The notes beneath the pieces are model-generated. The model did no database searches, was not told the origin of the DNA, and was given only the letters and a program-made list of their open reading frames with translations. Below, in pieces: positions 26,286-35,236 of a DNA stretch of 64,000 bases; position 1 is the first letter of the stretch, and each line of letters opens with the position of its first letter. The stretch lies in the NCBI GenBank assembly GCA_048465415.1, contig DBFWLO010000009.1:186001-250000 (forward strand), in the 5' to 3' direction. A program made the translations under genes and the position numbers. This stretch comes from Scatosoma sp048465415. Lineage in GTDB: Bacteria; Bacillota; Clostridia; Christensenellales; Borkfalkiaceae.

Positions 26286-26305
26286 AAAGCAACCTCTTTT
26301 TCTAT

Positions 26306-26334
26306 ATTGTAGCAAAAAAAACCCGTTTCGTCAA
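26306..26334 (-). promoter_or_regulatory. sigma-A promoter of the M24 peptidase gene
   Basis: On the minus strand TTGACG (26329-26334) and TACAAT (26306-26311) are 17 bp apart. It lies in the gap after the endonuclease IV-like gene. Confidence 0.85.
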
Positions 26335-26351
26335 CTATAAGCAAAAACCGA

Positions 26352-27197
26352 TTATAAATTATTATAAATTTTTTTCATTTCCGCCGCGTCTTCCGCCTGC
26401 GTACCCGCCGATTCGCTGACAATGTACGGTTCCAGTTTCAATTCTTTGAGCGCGAGCGCCAGCGGATAAAACTCCGGCCCGTATACGGTATCTTCGAACG
26501 TGAGGTGCCTGACTTCGCCCTTCGCCGAGTACATGATCTTGGAAAAATGGGCGTGAAAATGCTTCATGCGCTCGTAACCCAGATTTTCCACCATATAGGA
26601 CAGCCTCGAAAGATAGTCGTCCGCCGTTTTCAAAGAGCCCTGTTCGCGCGCGTTGATATGGCCGAAATCGACGCAGGGAGTAAAGACGGGATCGATTTTA
26701 CAAAAACGGACGATCTCTTCCACCGTACCGATCTGCGCCAGTTTCCCCATCGTTTCGGGGCAGAAGATCAGCGTTTCGAGCTGGTTGAGATAGATATAAT
26801 CGCGCAGGATTTTCAGTCTCTCCTCCGTCTTTTCGACCGCCTCTTCCCGCGTCGCCTTGCCCTGCGCGGCGGGGTGAAAGACGATGCGTTTTCCGCCCAT
26901 CAGTTTGACCATTCTGCCGCTGTCGAGCACGTAGGCATAGGATTTCGCCGCCATTTCGTCGTCGGGATTGGCGAAGTTTATGAAATAGGGCGCGTGCACG
27001 GAAAGCTCGATCCCTTCCGCCGCGAACGCCTCGCCGATGGCGATCGCCTTATCCTCGCTCATGCGGACGCCGCGGCCGAAGGAATACTCGAAACAGTCGA
27101 GTCCCCGCGCTTTCACATAAGCCGCCGCCTGTTCCGTATGCGAAAATCCCGCCGCGAAAAAGCTGTCCGAATTGCCGCTCGGTCCGAATTTAATCAC
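26352..27197 (-). CDS. endonuclease IV-like TIM-barrel protein
   Basis: The 281-residue protein follows the AP endonuclease family 2 pattern: metal ligands in ELSVHAPYFINF, VFHPAA, FCPETMG, VDFGHIN, HFHAHF and SESAG. True Nfo enzymes act on abasic sites; this shorter, more divergent form may have another phosphodiester or sugar substrate. It overlaps ribF by 8 bases and is the last gene of the pheS-led operon. Confidence 0.78.
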   Translation of the reverse strand: MIKFGPSGNSDSFFAAGFSHTEQAAAYVKARGLDCFEYSFGRGVRMSEDKAIAIGEAFAAEGIELSVHAPYFINFANPDDEMAAKSYAYVLDSGRMVKLMGGKRIVFHPAAQGKATREEAVEKTEERLKILRDYIYLNQLETLIFCPETMGKLAQIGTVEEIVRFCKIDPVFTPCVDFGHINAREQGSLKTADDYLSRLSYMVENLGYERMKHFHAHFSKIMYSAKGEVRHLTFEDTVYGPEFYPLALALKELKLEPYIVSESAGTQAEDAAEMKKIYNNL

Positions 27198-28059
27198 CGT
27201 TTTTTACTCTCCTTATATCCGTTTCCAGTTGGTTTTTCAATGCTTCCGCGCCCGCGAACTTTTGAATGTCGCGCAGGAAACGCACGAAGCGAATCTCGAT
27301 CGTTTTGCCGTACAGATCGCCCGAAAATCCGTCCAGATAGGTCTCCGTCACCACTTTTTCGTTTTCGAAAGTGGGGCGGGAACCGAAATTGGTAATGCAC
27401 TTATAGTCGCGTCCGTCCACCGTCACGCGCGATTCGTAGACCGCTTTTTTGACGGGGAATTTCCCTTCGGGATACACTACGTTCGCAGTGGGGAACCCGA
27501 TCGTTCGTCCCACCTGTCTGTCTTTGACCACTTCGCCTTTGAGGAAAAACGGCTCGCCGAGATACCTTGCCGCTTTTCCCGCGTCTCCCTCTTCGAGCAG
27601 ACGTTTGACCGCGCTCGCGCTCACCTTTTCCCCGTCCAGGCAAACGAGTTTTTCGACGTCGACAAGGGCGGAGGTTTCGGCTTTCAGCAGCGCGGGAGTG
27701 CCCGCCGCGCCTTTGCCGAACCGGAAGTCGCCGCCGCAGACGAACGCGCGGGGGCGGAAGGAGTCCGTCAAAAGCCGGACGAAAGAGACGGGGGACATGT
27801 CCCGAATCTCGGCAAAGGGCAGTTCGAAGGCGAAATCCGCGCCGAGTCTTTTAAAAATCCCCTCCCGTTCGGAACAGGTGAAGAGATTTTTGGAGCCTTT
27901 GCCGCCGTCTATCGTCATCACGCCGATCGGCAATGCGTATTCCTTCGCCCGTTCGAGAAGCTTCCGGTGCCCGACGTGGATACCGTCGAAACCGCCGAGG
28001 AGCATGACGCAGGGCGCGTCTCTATCGAATTTTTCCGTAAGCCGCACCGTTTTCAACAT
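27190..28059 (-). CDS. ribF: bifunctional riboflavin kinase/FAD synthetase
   Basis: RibF turns riboflavin into FMN and FAD. The N-terminal adenylyltransferase domain has the nucleotide motif LGGFDGIHVGHRKLL, and the C-terminal kinase domain has GRTIGFPTANV and NFGSRPTF. The 289-residue length is slightly below average. The order truB-ribF is standard in Bacillota, and it overlaps truB by 7 bases. Confidence 0.95.
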   Translation of the reverse strand: MLKTVRLTEKFDRDAPCVMLLGGFDGIHVGHRKLLERAKEYALPIGVMTIDGGKGSKNLFTCSEREGIFKRLGADFAFELPFAEIRDMSPVSFVRLLTDSFRPRAFVCGGDFRFGKGAAGTPALLKAETSALVDVEKLVCLDGEKVSASAVKRLLEEGDAGKAARYLGEPFFLKGEVVKDRQVGRTIGFPTANVVYPEGKFPVKKAVYESRVTVDGRDYKCITNFGSRPTFENEKVVTETYLDGFSGDLYGKTIEIRFVRFLRDIQKFAGAEALKNQLETDIRRVKNGD

Positions 28060-28919
28060 AATTTTGTCTTGATTCTCGCTTTTTTATCCTTTACTTCCGC
28101 CACGCCGTAAAATTCGCCGGCGCGATAGATTTTATATTCCCCGTCCGGGGAATCGGTATACGCGGGCACGCCGTTGAAGATCTTTTCCGCGCCCGGACCG
28201 GTGAGTTCCAGCCTTTCAAACGGCAGTACGTTTTCGGTGGGAATAATCAGACTTTCTATATTTTCTTCCGTAATGAGTTCGGACGACACGGCGTCCTCTA
28301 TCTTAAAATACCCGCTTTGCGTCCTTCTCAAACCGCTCATCACCGCTTTCGTGCCCAGCCGCGCGGCAATATCCCGCGCCAGGGAGCGGATATACGTCCC
28401 CCCGCCGCAGCGGATCCTCAGCCGGAAGGTATTTTCGTCCACTCTTTCTTGAAGCTCGATCTCCTCGATCCGCACCCTTTTGGGCGCGAGTTCAAACTCG
28501 ATCCCTTCCCGCGCAAGCTCATATCCCCGCCGTCCGTTGACGTTTTTGGCGCTGTACTTAGGCGGCACCTGTAAAATATCCCCGCAAAAGAGCGGCAGTA
28601 CGCTTCGGAGCTCTTCTTCCGCAGGCACGGCGCCTCCCCCTACGAGCTCGCCCGTCGAATCGAGCGTGTCGGAATCGACGCCGAAAGTGAACTCCGCGAC
28701 GTATTCCTTGCGCTTACTTAAAAAATACTCGAACAGTCGCGCCGCGTTGCCCAAGCCTACGGGCAGGACGCCGCTCGCCAGAGGATCGAGCGTGCCCATG
28801 TGCCCGCAGGGCAGGCCGCTCAGATATTTGATCTTATTCACCATCGCCGAGGAGGTGACGCCCGACGGCTTATCGACGTTGACGAACCCGAAAGTCTTGA
28901 TTCTGCTTTCCTTTTTCAC
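28053..28919 (-). CDS. truB: tRNA pseudouridine(55) synthase
   Basis: TruB makes pseudouridine 55 in the T-loop of tRNAs. The catalytic Asp is in HMGTLDPLASGVLPV, and the opening NVDKPSGVTSS is typical. It starts 10 bp after pheT with no terminator between, so it is probably cotranscribed with pheST under the T-box. A C-terminal PUA-like part is present. Confidence 0.95.
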   Translation of the reverse strand: MKKESRIKTFGFVNVDKPSGVTSSAMVNKIKYLSGLPCGHMGTLDPLASGVLPVGLGNAARLFEYFLSKRKEYVAEFTFGVDSDTLDSTGELVGGGAVPAEEELRSVLPLFCGDILQVPPKYSAKNVNGRRGYELAREGIEFELAPKRVRIEEIELQERVDENTFRLRIRCGGGTYIRSLARDIAARLGTKAVMSGLRRTQSGYFKIEDAVSSELITEENIESLIIPTENVLPFERLELTGPGAEKIFNGVPAYTDSPDGEYKIYRAGEFYGVAEVKDKKARIKTKLC

Positions 28920-28929
28920 AAATTCCCCT

Positions 28930-31368
28930 TCAACGCAGCTCGACGCCGAGCTTGAATTTCAGATTGCCGAGAATCTTCTTGACGAATCCGTCGAGCGTTT
29001 CGGGCGTGAACGCCTTTTCCGCCTGCGCGTCGGGCGTGAACGTGAGTGTGAACGCCATGCTCTTTTTTCCCGCGGGCACCTGTCCGCCGCGGTACACGTC
29101 GAACAGTTTCGCTTCCGTCACGTATTTGCAGGAATGGAGAAGCACCTCCTCCACTTCCGCGCAGGTGAGTTTCTCGTCGGCGATGAGCGCCAGATCCCGC
29201 TTGACGGCCGGAAACTTTGGCAGATTGACGAACTCTATCCCGTCTTTCATCTCCCCTTCTATCGCCGACAGATCGAGCTCGCCGAGATACGCTTTTTTAT
29301 CGAGCCCCAGCGAAAGGGCGATAGCAGGATCGAGCTCACCGATATTTCCGACCTCTTTTTTGCCCAAGAGAAGCCTCGCCGACACGCCGGGGTGGAGATA
29401 GGGCTTTTCCGCGCGTTCGTAGGTCATTTTAAAACCGAAAGCGTCCGCGAGCGATTCCACCGCGCCTTTCAGATCGAAGAAATCGTACTTATTTCCCCAA
29501 ATCCCCAAAACCAGCGTTTTCCGTTCTTCCGGTTGTTCGGTCAACGGCAGCGCGCGGGGCAGATAGACGTTTGCAAGCTCAAACTCCTTTCCTTCGTCGT
29601 TGCCGCGGCGGATATTCCGCACCGCGTTTTGCAGCATGGAAGGCGCGAGGAACGTGCGCATCACCGACAATTCCTCGCTGATGGGATTGAGCAGCTGCAC
29701 GGCGCGGCGCTCGGGCGCGTCGGCGGGGAGCTTCATCAGATCGAAATCCTTAGGCGAATAGAAAGAATAATTGCACGCCTCGAAGAAGCCTTGCGTGCGC
29801 AGGATATTCTTGACGCGAAGCTCGCGTTTCTGCTCGTCCGTCAGACCGCCGTTCGTCACGCTCGCTTTTTCCAGGAATGTGGGCGTCAGGTGCTCGTAGC
29901 CGTACATGCGAATGATTTCTTCCGCCAGATCGGGATAATCGTCCACGTCCTCGCGATAGCCCGGGATCTCCACGCGCAGCGTATCCCCGTCGAGGACGGG
30001 CGCGAAATGCAGTCTCTTCAAAACGGCTTCGATCTCTTCGTCCGGCACTTCTATGCCCAAAAGCGCGTTGATTTTGGCGATGCTCGCCGTCATCGTCCGC
30101 CGTTCGAGGGAAACGGCGCAGCAGTCCTCGCCGAGCGTCGTGACGGTGCCGCAGCCGAGTTCTTCGATGAGATGGAGCGCCCGCGCCATACCGAGGCCGG
30201 TCGTGTACGCGTCCACGCCCTTCTCGAACCGGAAGGAGGAATCGGAGCTCTGACCGAGCGCGCGGGAGGTCTTGCGCACGTTGTCGCGCGCGAATTTCGC
30301 CGCTTCGAAAAACACGTCTTTCGTCGTGTCTTTGATCTCGCTGTTCAAGCCGCCCATGATCCCGGCGAGCGCCACCGGTTTTTCCCCGTCGCAGATGACG
30401 AGGTTGTCGGGTCCCAGCGTAAACTCCTTTTTATCGAGCGTAACGATCTTTTCGCCCTCTTTCGCGCGGCGGACGACGATGCGCCGGTCCGCGACGTCGT
30501 CCGCGTCGAAAGCGTGCATGGGCTGGCCCATTTCGAGGAGCACGAAGTTAGTGATATCCACGATGGGTGAAATCGAGCGGATTCCCGATAAGACCAGCCG
30601 CTTGCGCAGCCACGCGGGAGATACGCCGCCCCGTACGTTCTCCACATAACGCCCGATATATCGGGGACAAAGGTCGGGCGCTTCCACCGTCACTTTGACG
30701 GGCTTTTTCTCCGTTTTATGCGCGGTGAAAGAGTAATCGGGTTCTTTCAAAGGCTTTTTGAGTACCGCCGCCACTTCGCGCGCAATGCCTAGGATACATT
30801 GACAATCGGGACGGTTGGCGGTGACGGAGATGTCGAAAATCCAATCGTCGAGGCCGACGATCTTTTTGATATCCTCGCCGACGGGCGCGGACTCGTCTAA
30901 AAGGAGCAGTCCGTCCACTTCCGCGCCCGGATAGAAATCGTCGTTGATGCCGAGCTCTTCGCCCGAACAGAGCATACCGAAGGACTCCACGCCGCGAAGT
31001 TTCCCCTTTTTGATCTTCTTGATTCCTTCGGGGTTCTTTTCGAGCTGCGCGGGATTGCTTTCGCAGACAGTGGAATTGTCGAGCGCCGTCGGGGTTTTCA
31101 TGCCCTCGAACACGTTGGGCGCGCCCGTGACGATCTGGACCTCGCGGCCGTACTTTTCGCCGCAGTCCACGACGCAGATTTTCATGTGGTCGCTGTCCGG
31201 GTGCGGTACGACCGACTTTACCTGTCCTACCACCACGCGGTCGATCCTGCTGCCGAGGTAAACGAGTTCTTCGACCTCGAATCCGCAGGAAAAGAGTTTC
31301 TCCGCAAGCTCGTTCGCGGAAACGTCTATATCCACATAATCTTTCAGCCAGCTTAAAGGTGCTTTCAT
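28930..31368 (-). CDS. pheT: phenylalanyl-tRNA synthetase beta subunit
   Basis: The 812-residue protein has the full PheT layout: the N-terminal tRNA-binding domain (VGQVKSVVPHPDSDHMKIC), B3/B4 editing region, B5 domain, the catalytic-like core with MGQPMHAFDADDV, and the C-terminal anticodon-binding FDX domain (KFPAVKRDLALI). It forms the alpha2-beta2 enzyme with PheS, 13 bp upstream. Confidence 0.97.
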   Translation of the reverse strand: MKAPLSWLKDYVDIDVSANELAEKLFSCGFEVEELVYLGSRIDRVVVGQVKSVVPHPDSDHMKICVVDCGEKYGREVQIVTGAPNVFEGMKTPTALDNSTVCESNPAQLEKNPEGIKKIKKGKLRGVESFGMLCSGEELGINDDFYPGAEVDGLLLLDESAPVGEDIKKIVGLDDWIFDISVTANRPDCQCILGIAREVAAVLKKPLKEPDYSFTAHKTEKKPVKVTVEAPDLCPRYIGRYVENVRGGVSPAWLRKRLVLSGIRSISPIVDITNFVLLEMGQPMHAFDADDVADRRIVVRRAKEGEKIVTLDKKEFTLGPDNLVICDGEKPVALAGIMGGLNSEIKDTTKDVFFEAAKFARDNVRKTSRALGQSSDSSFRFEKGVDAYTTGLGMARALHLIEELGCGTVTTLGEDCCAVSLERRTMTASIAKINALLGIEVPDEEIEAVLKRLHFAPVLDGDTLRVEIPGYREDVDDYPDLAEEIIRMYGYEHLTPTFLEKASVTNGGLTDEQKRELRVKNILRTQGFFEACNYSFYSPKDFDLMKLPADAPERRAVQLLNPISEELSVMRTFLAPSMLQNAVRNIRRGNDEGKEFELANVYLPRALPLTEQPEERKTLVLGIWGNKYDFFDLKGAVESLADAFGFKMTYERAEKPYLHPGVSARLLLGKKEVGNIGELDPAIALSLGLDKKAYLGELDLSAIEGEMKDGIEFVNLPKFPAVKRDLALIADEKLTCAEVEEVLLHSCKYVTEAKLFDVYRGGQVPAGKKSMAFTLTFTPDAQAEKAFTPETLDGFVKKILGNLKFKLGVELR

Positions 31369-31381
31369 GATCCGTTCCTCC

Positions 31382-32395
31382 TTAGTCTCCGAATTGACTC
31401 AAAAAACGCGTGTCGTTCTCGAACAGCGCTTTGATGTTGTTGACGCCGTATTTGAGCATGGCGATACGCTCGACGCCCATGCCGAAGGCAAAGCCCGTGT
31501 ATTCGTCGGGATCGATCTTGCAGTTTTCAAGCACGCGGCGGTTGACCATGCCCGCGCCCAGGATCTCGATCCAGCCTGTCCCTTTGCAGAGCCGGCAGCC
31601 TTTGCCTCCGCATTCCGAACAGCTTAAATCCACCTCGACGCTCGGTTCCGTAAACGGGAAATAGGAGGGACGAAGCCTGACCTTCGTGGAGCTCGTAAAC
31701 ATCTTCTTGGCAAACTCGCCGAGCATACCCTGCAAATCGCAGAGCGTGATACCTTTGTCCACCACCAAACCCTCCATCTGGTGGAACATGGGCGAATGAG
31801 TGGCGTCGTCGTCGGAACGGAAGACGCGGCCGGGGGAAAGAATCTTGATGGGCGGCTTTTCCTCTTCCATAACGCGGATCTGTCCCGCCGAGGTCTGGGT
31901 GCGGAGCAGCAGATTTTCCGCGAGATAGAAAGTATCCTGCATGTCCCGCGCGGGGTGGTCTTTGGGGGTGTTGAGCGCGGTGAAATTATAATAGTCCGTC
32001 TCGATCTCCGGCCCCTCGAAAATTTTGAAACCCATGCCCGCAAAGATGTCGATGAGCTGATTCTTGACGAGCGTGATCGGGTGCAGCGCGCCCGCTTCGT
32101 ACTTTCTGCCCGGCATGGTGACGTCGATTTGTTCGGCGGCGTATTTTTTTTCCATTTCCCTGCGCCGCACGATGGCGCTGTGCGTCTCGAATTTCTCTTC
32201 CATCGCCTGTTTGAATTCGTTGACGATTTTTCCGAAAGCGGGGCGCTCTTCTTTCGGCAGCTCTTTCATGCCGCCCATAATGCCTTTGAGTTCCGCCTGA
32301 AATTTTATTTTCAGTTCGTATAAAGCCCTGCCCGTTTCCGTTTTTTGCATGGCTTCGTCGATTTTCGCCTTCAATGCCTCGATCTTTTCCTGCAT
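31382..32395 (-). CDS. pheS: phenylalanyl-tRNA synthetase alpha subunit
   Basis: PheS is the catalytic subunit charging tRNA-Phe. The 337-residue protein has an N-terminal coiled coil and the class II core: motif 2 near SPGRVFRSDDDATHSP with FHQMEGLVVD, and motif 3 GFAFGMGVERIAML. A CSECGGKGCRLCKGTGW insertion has four cysteines that could bind zinc; this is a known variant in some bacteria. ATG 32395 has GGAGG 7 bases upstream. Expression is controlled by the T-box leader. Confidence 0.96.
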   Translation of the reverse strand: MQEKIEALKAKIDEAMQKTETGRALYELKIKFQAELKGIMGGMKELPKEERPAFGKIVNEFKQAMEEKFETHSAIVRRREMEKKYAAEQIDVTMPGRKYEAGALHPITLVKNQLIDIFAGMGFKIFEGPEIETDYYNFTALNTPKDHPARDMQDTFYLAENLLLRTQTSAGQIRVMEEEKPPIKILSPGRVFRSDDDATHSPMFHQMEGLVVDKGITLCDLQGMLGEFAKKMFTSSTKVRLRPSYFPFTEPSVEVDLSCSECGGKGCRLCKGTGWIEILGAGMVNRRVLENCKIDPDEYTGFAFGMGVERIAMLKYGVNNIKALFENDTRFLSQFGD

Positions 32396-32441
32396 AACCG
32401 TTCCTCCCGATGCGTTTTGTTGTTCTCGTTTTCTTTTCCGA

Positions 32442-32486
32442 TAAAAAAATCGCCCTGCGCGCAAAGCAGACTTTGCGCGCAGGGCG
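32442..32486 (-). terminator. T-box terminator
   Basis: CGCCCTGCGCGCAAAG and CTTTGCGCGCAGGGCG form a 16-bp stem with a short loop; AUUUUUUUAU follows on the minus strand. Confidence 0.93.
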
Positions 32487-32750
32487 AACGTTTTCGCGGT
32501 ACCACCTGCTTTTCCGCGCTCCTTTTTCCGTTTCTTAAAAAATACGGGCGCGGCTCGTTTTCCGCTGTAACGCGCGGATCGCGTCGCCGGCTACTCGTGC
32601 GGAACGTTTCTTTCGCACCGTTCACCGGTAAAGCTCCAAAGGGAAAGGGGCCTTCGCTTCCGCCCGCGCCTTTCAGCCTCCGGACGCGGTCTCTGTCAGA
32701 CGGATTTTTGCGAATTTCCCGCTTTTTCATCGCTTTTCAATATATCTTTG
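32442..32750 (-). promoter_or_regulatory. T-box riboswitch (Phe) of the pheST operon
   Basis: The leader has the conserved T-box sequence AGGTGGTACCGCG (32495-32507), the stem I signature CAGAGACCGCG upstream (about 32690), and a terminator (32451-32486) of 16 bp followed by a run of seven U. A UUC triplet in the expected specifier region (near 32645) fits Phe and the gene downstream. Uncharged tRNA-Phe should favour the antiterminator and readthrough. Confidence 0.92.
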
Positions 32751-32757
32751 TGGCTCT

Positions 32758-32786
32758 ATTATACCTTGTTCCGCTTTGGAAGTCAA
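32758..32786 (-). promoter_or_regulatory. sigma-A promoter of the pheST operon
   Basis: On the minus strand TTGACT (32781-32786) and TATAAT (32758-32763) are 17 bp apart. The promoter sits just downstream of the YjdF-like gene. Confidence 0.9.
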
Positions 32787-32820
32787 ACGATTTGCCGCAT
32801 CTCGCCGGAAAAATCCTTGT

Positions 32821-33738
32821 TTATTCCTTTCGCCGGCGCTTGGATGCCCGTTTTTGTTCTTTTTCCCTGACGCGCAGCATGCGCTTATAAGCGGCGGAAA
32901 ATTCTTCTTCGTTCATGCTCTCCACGTTCTCCTTTACATATTCGGGAATCTTTTTATAGGACATCAGCCGCTTACCCTCGAACCAGTCGGGACGAAGCCT
33001 AAGCCCCACGAGAGCGACGCCGCAGATTAAGGCCGCGCCGATGACGTTCACAAACATATCCGTCATGCTGTCTTTGAGTCCGCCGCCGCGCACCGTATCC
33101 GTCACATAGGTGCCGTCCCCGTTCGACGCCAGAATACCGTCTTTCCAACGCTGCATATTCGCCGCGCCTTCAAACCCGGCGATCTTATAGCTGATACTGT
33201 CCACGGCAAATTCCACCAGTTCCCAGATATACTCGATCGACAACGCGAAACAGAAGCTGAACACGACGAGAAAAAAAGGCGATAGTTTCACTTTTTTGCT
33301 TTCGAGATTGGTGAAGGAAAGGATGACGGAAAAACCGATGAAGGCGATGATCGCTCCGCCCGTCGTATGCAGAATCTTGTCGAAGAGCACGTAATGATCG
33401 TAAAAACGGTAAATTTCCCCTAAGACGAAATGAATGAAAATGAACGCGAAAATAATGAAGGCGATAAAGTCGGGCACCCGCACTTTGAGCTTGCGCTGGA
33501 AAAAGAGGGGGATATTCAGACAAACGAAGGCGAGCACGCACATCTGTATCTGATTGAGATAAGTCTCCAAAAGTTCCCCGGAGCCGCGAATGCATTTGAT
33601 AAGAGAATATACGGCGGAACCCGCCGTTAAAAGCGTCATCGCGAGTACCGCCCAGTACAGCACGCGATTGGCGCGATGCTGTTTCAAAAGTTTTTCCGTC
33701 CTGAAATCGATGAGTTCTTTCTTTTCCGCTTCCGTCAT
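32821..33738 (-). CDS. YjdF/DUF2238-like membrane protein
   Basis: The 305-residue protein has about seven hydrophobic segments. Conserved polar residues inside or next to the membrane (DKILHTTGGAIIAF, SIEYIWELVEF, and DSMTDMFVNVIGA) follow the pattern of DUF2238/YjdF proteins. The C-terminal 60 residues are cytoplasmic and highly basic. Function unknown. It stands alone between mscL and the pheST promoter; GGGAGG precedes the start. Confidence 0.7.
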   Translation of the reverse strand: MTEAEKKELIDFRTEKLLKQHRANRVLYWAVLAMTLLTAGSAVYSLIKCIRGSGELLETYLNQIQMCVLAFVCLNIPLFFQRKLKVRVPDFIAFIIFAFIFIHFVLGEIYRFYDHYVLFDKILHTTGGAIIAFIGFSVILSFTNLESKKVKLSPFFLVVFSFCFALSIEYIWELVEFAVDSISYKIAGFEGAANMQRWKDGILASNGDGTYVTDTVRGGGLKDSMTDMFVNVIGAALICGVALVGLRLRPDWFEGKRLMSYKKIPEYVKENVESMNEEEFSAAYKRMLRVREKEQKRASKRRRKE

Positions 33739-33771
33739 ACGTCCTCCCGGAACTTGGCGCGTTCTTTACTG

Positions 33772-33814
33772 AAAAAACGGCAAAAAAGCAAGCGTTGCTC
33801 CCTTTTCTGCCGTT
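33772..33814 (-). terminator. terminator after mscL
   Basis: On the minus strand AACGGCAGAAAAG pairs with the AAAAAAGC..TTGCCGTT side around an inner GCAACGCTTGC, and six U follow. Confidence 0.85.
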
Positions 33815-33835
33815 GATTCCCTGCGTTTTAAGCTC

Positions 33836-34462
33836 TTACTCTTTCCGCGTTTTCAACAGATCGCGTATCTCCTCCAACAGCCGGGTATTCGCTGCCGCTT
33901 TGGCTTCTTCCTCCGCGGCGGCTGCCGCGGCCTGCTCTTTGGCGAGTCTCTCTTGTTCCGCTTTCGCTTCTTCCGCCTTTTTCTTTTCCTCTTCGTACTT
34001 CGCCCGCGCCTGCGCTTTCGTCAGGCCCTCGCGGCGGTATTTCGCGATCATTTTCCGTTCGGGAAGATCGAGTCCCTCCACCATCTTCTCTCGCGCTTCG
34101 GAAAGACTGTTGATCGCCTTGACGATACAAAACAGTACGAAAGCGATGAGCAGGAAATTGATGATCGCGTTGATAAACGCGCCCCAGTCGATGTAAATGG
34201 ATTCTTCGAGAACCAGATTCCCGGCAGTGTCGCGCACCGCTTTGAGAATCGTGTAGACCTCGCTGAGCGAATCCCCGCCGAAGACAGCGGCGAGCAGCCA
34301 GTTGATCAACGGGTGCAGAATGTTGTTGCTCAGCGCGTTGACGATGGCCGTGAACGCGCCGCCGACGATGACGCCGACCGCCATATCGAGCACGTTGCCG
34401 CGGGTGATGAATTTCTTGAATTCGCCGAAAAATTTCTTGACTCCGTTTTCTTTCTTTGCCAT
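33836..34462 (-). CDS. mscL: large-conductance mechanosensitive channel MscL, long C-terminal tail
   Basis: MscL opens under membrane tension to release solutes. The two membrane helices are clear (GNVLDMAVGVIVGGAFTAIV and INAIINFLLIAFVLFCIV). The protein is 208 residues against the usual 130-155. The extra part is a charged coiled coil rich in K, E and A after LTKAQARAKYEEEKKK, ending in LLEEIRDLLKTRKE, the segment usual at the end of MscL. So the insertion lengthens the cytoplasmic helix bundle. Confidence 0.93.
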   Translation of the reverse strand: MAKKENGVKKFFGEFKKFITRGNVLDMAVGVIVGGAFTAIVNALSNNILHPLINWLLAAVFGGDSLSEVYTILKAVRDTAGNLVLEESIYIDWGAFINAIINFLLIAFVLFCIVKAINSLSEAREKMVEGLDLPERKMIAKYRREGLTKAQARAKYEEEKKKAEEAKAEQERLAKEQAAAAAAEEEAKAAANTRLLEEIRDLLKTRKE

Positions 34463-34522
34463 AATTATTTTTCCTTTTGTATCTTATTACTTTCGTATTA
34501 AATTAAGGAATGCAGCCGTCCG

Positions 34523-35080
34523 TCACCAAAGATAAACTATCATCATGACTACGGAAACGATGATTCCCGCGATGGAAAGTCCTTTCCCCGCCCTCTGCTG
34601 CGCCGATCTTTTCAGCCCGATGATGCTGAAAATCAGTCCCAACAGCGGTATCAAAAAAGCGCAGACGAGCCCCGCCACCGCCATGCCGTTGCTTCCCTTC
34701 GGCATATCCGGCACGGGAGAAACGTTCTGGGGCGCGTAATAATATCCCTTGTTCGGATCCTGCGTGCCTGCGGGCGGCCGGTAATCGGGATTGAGACTGC
34801 CGTCGGGATTGACGGGGCTCTGTCCTCCCGCGGGAGGATACGCGGCGCCGTTCGGCGTCTGCCCCGGCTGCGCCTGGGGATTTCCGTTATTCAAAGGATA
34901 CCCGCCCTGCGGATATCCCGGAATGGGATTGAACCCGTTCCCGCCGACGGCGGGACCGTAACCGACGGGCGGAAGCGCCTCGTGGCGGGAGACTTTTTCC
35001 CCGTATTCGGTCAAGGTGCCGCAGTTTCTACAAACGAGATCATTGTCTCCTACCGGAGATCCGCAATTTTTACAGAACAT
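34523..35080 (-). CDS. zinc-ribbon protein with Pro/Gly linker and C-terminal membrane helices
   Basis: An N-terminal zinc ribbon (FCKNCGS, then VCRNCGT) is followed by about 80 residues rich in Pro, Gly, Asn and Gln, and then a DUF4190-like pair of membrane helices (MAVAGLVCAFLIPLLGLIFS; GLSIAGIIVSVVMMIVYLW). Proteins of this build are common in Clostridia and have no assigned role. It is monocistronic, with its own promoter. Confidence 0.75.
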   Translation of the reverse strand: MFCKNCGSPVGDNDLVCRNCGTLTEYGEKVSRHEALPPVGYGPAVGGNGFNPIPGYPQGGYPLNNGNPQAQPGQTPNGAAYPPAGGQSPVNPDGSLNPDYRPPAGTQDPNKGYYYAPQNVSPVPDMPKGSNGMAVAGLVCAFLIPLLGLIFSIIGLKRSAQQRAGKGLSIAGIIVSVVMMIVYLW

Positions 35081-35130
35081 GATTTTTTACTCCAACCTCC
35101 GGAAATTAATCGACGGAATCGCCCGCTATT

Positions 35131-35160
35131 ATTCTACTACATTTGCAGCGGGAATGTCAA
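35131..35160 (-). promoter_or_regulatory. sigma-A promoter of the zinc-ribbon gene
   Basis: On the minus strand TTGACA (35155-35160) and TAGAAT (35131-35136) are 18 bp apart. Confidence 0.8.
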
Positions 35161-35236
35161 CAGGTAATCATAGAAAATTTATTAAATTTAACATTTTTCC
35201 CGAAAATCCGCCCTTTTTCACGTCGAGCTTCGGACG

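Noticed and set aside
28480..30570. 696-codon plus-strand frame opposite truB/pheT
   Set aside because: It is antisense to well-recognised genes and has no promoter, ribosome binding site or known domain.
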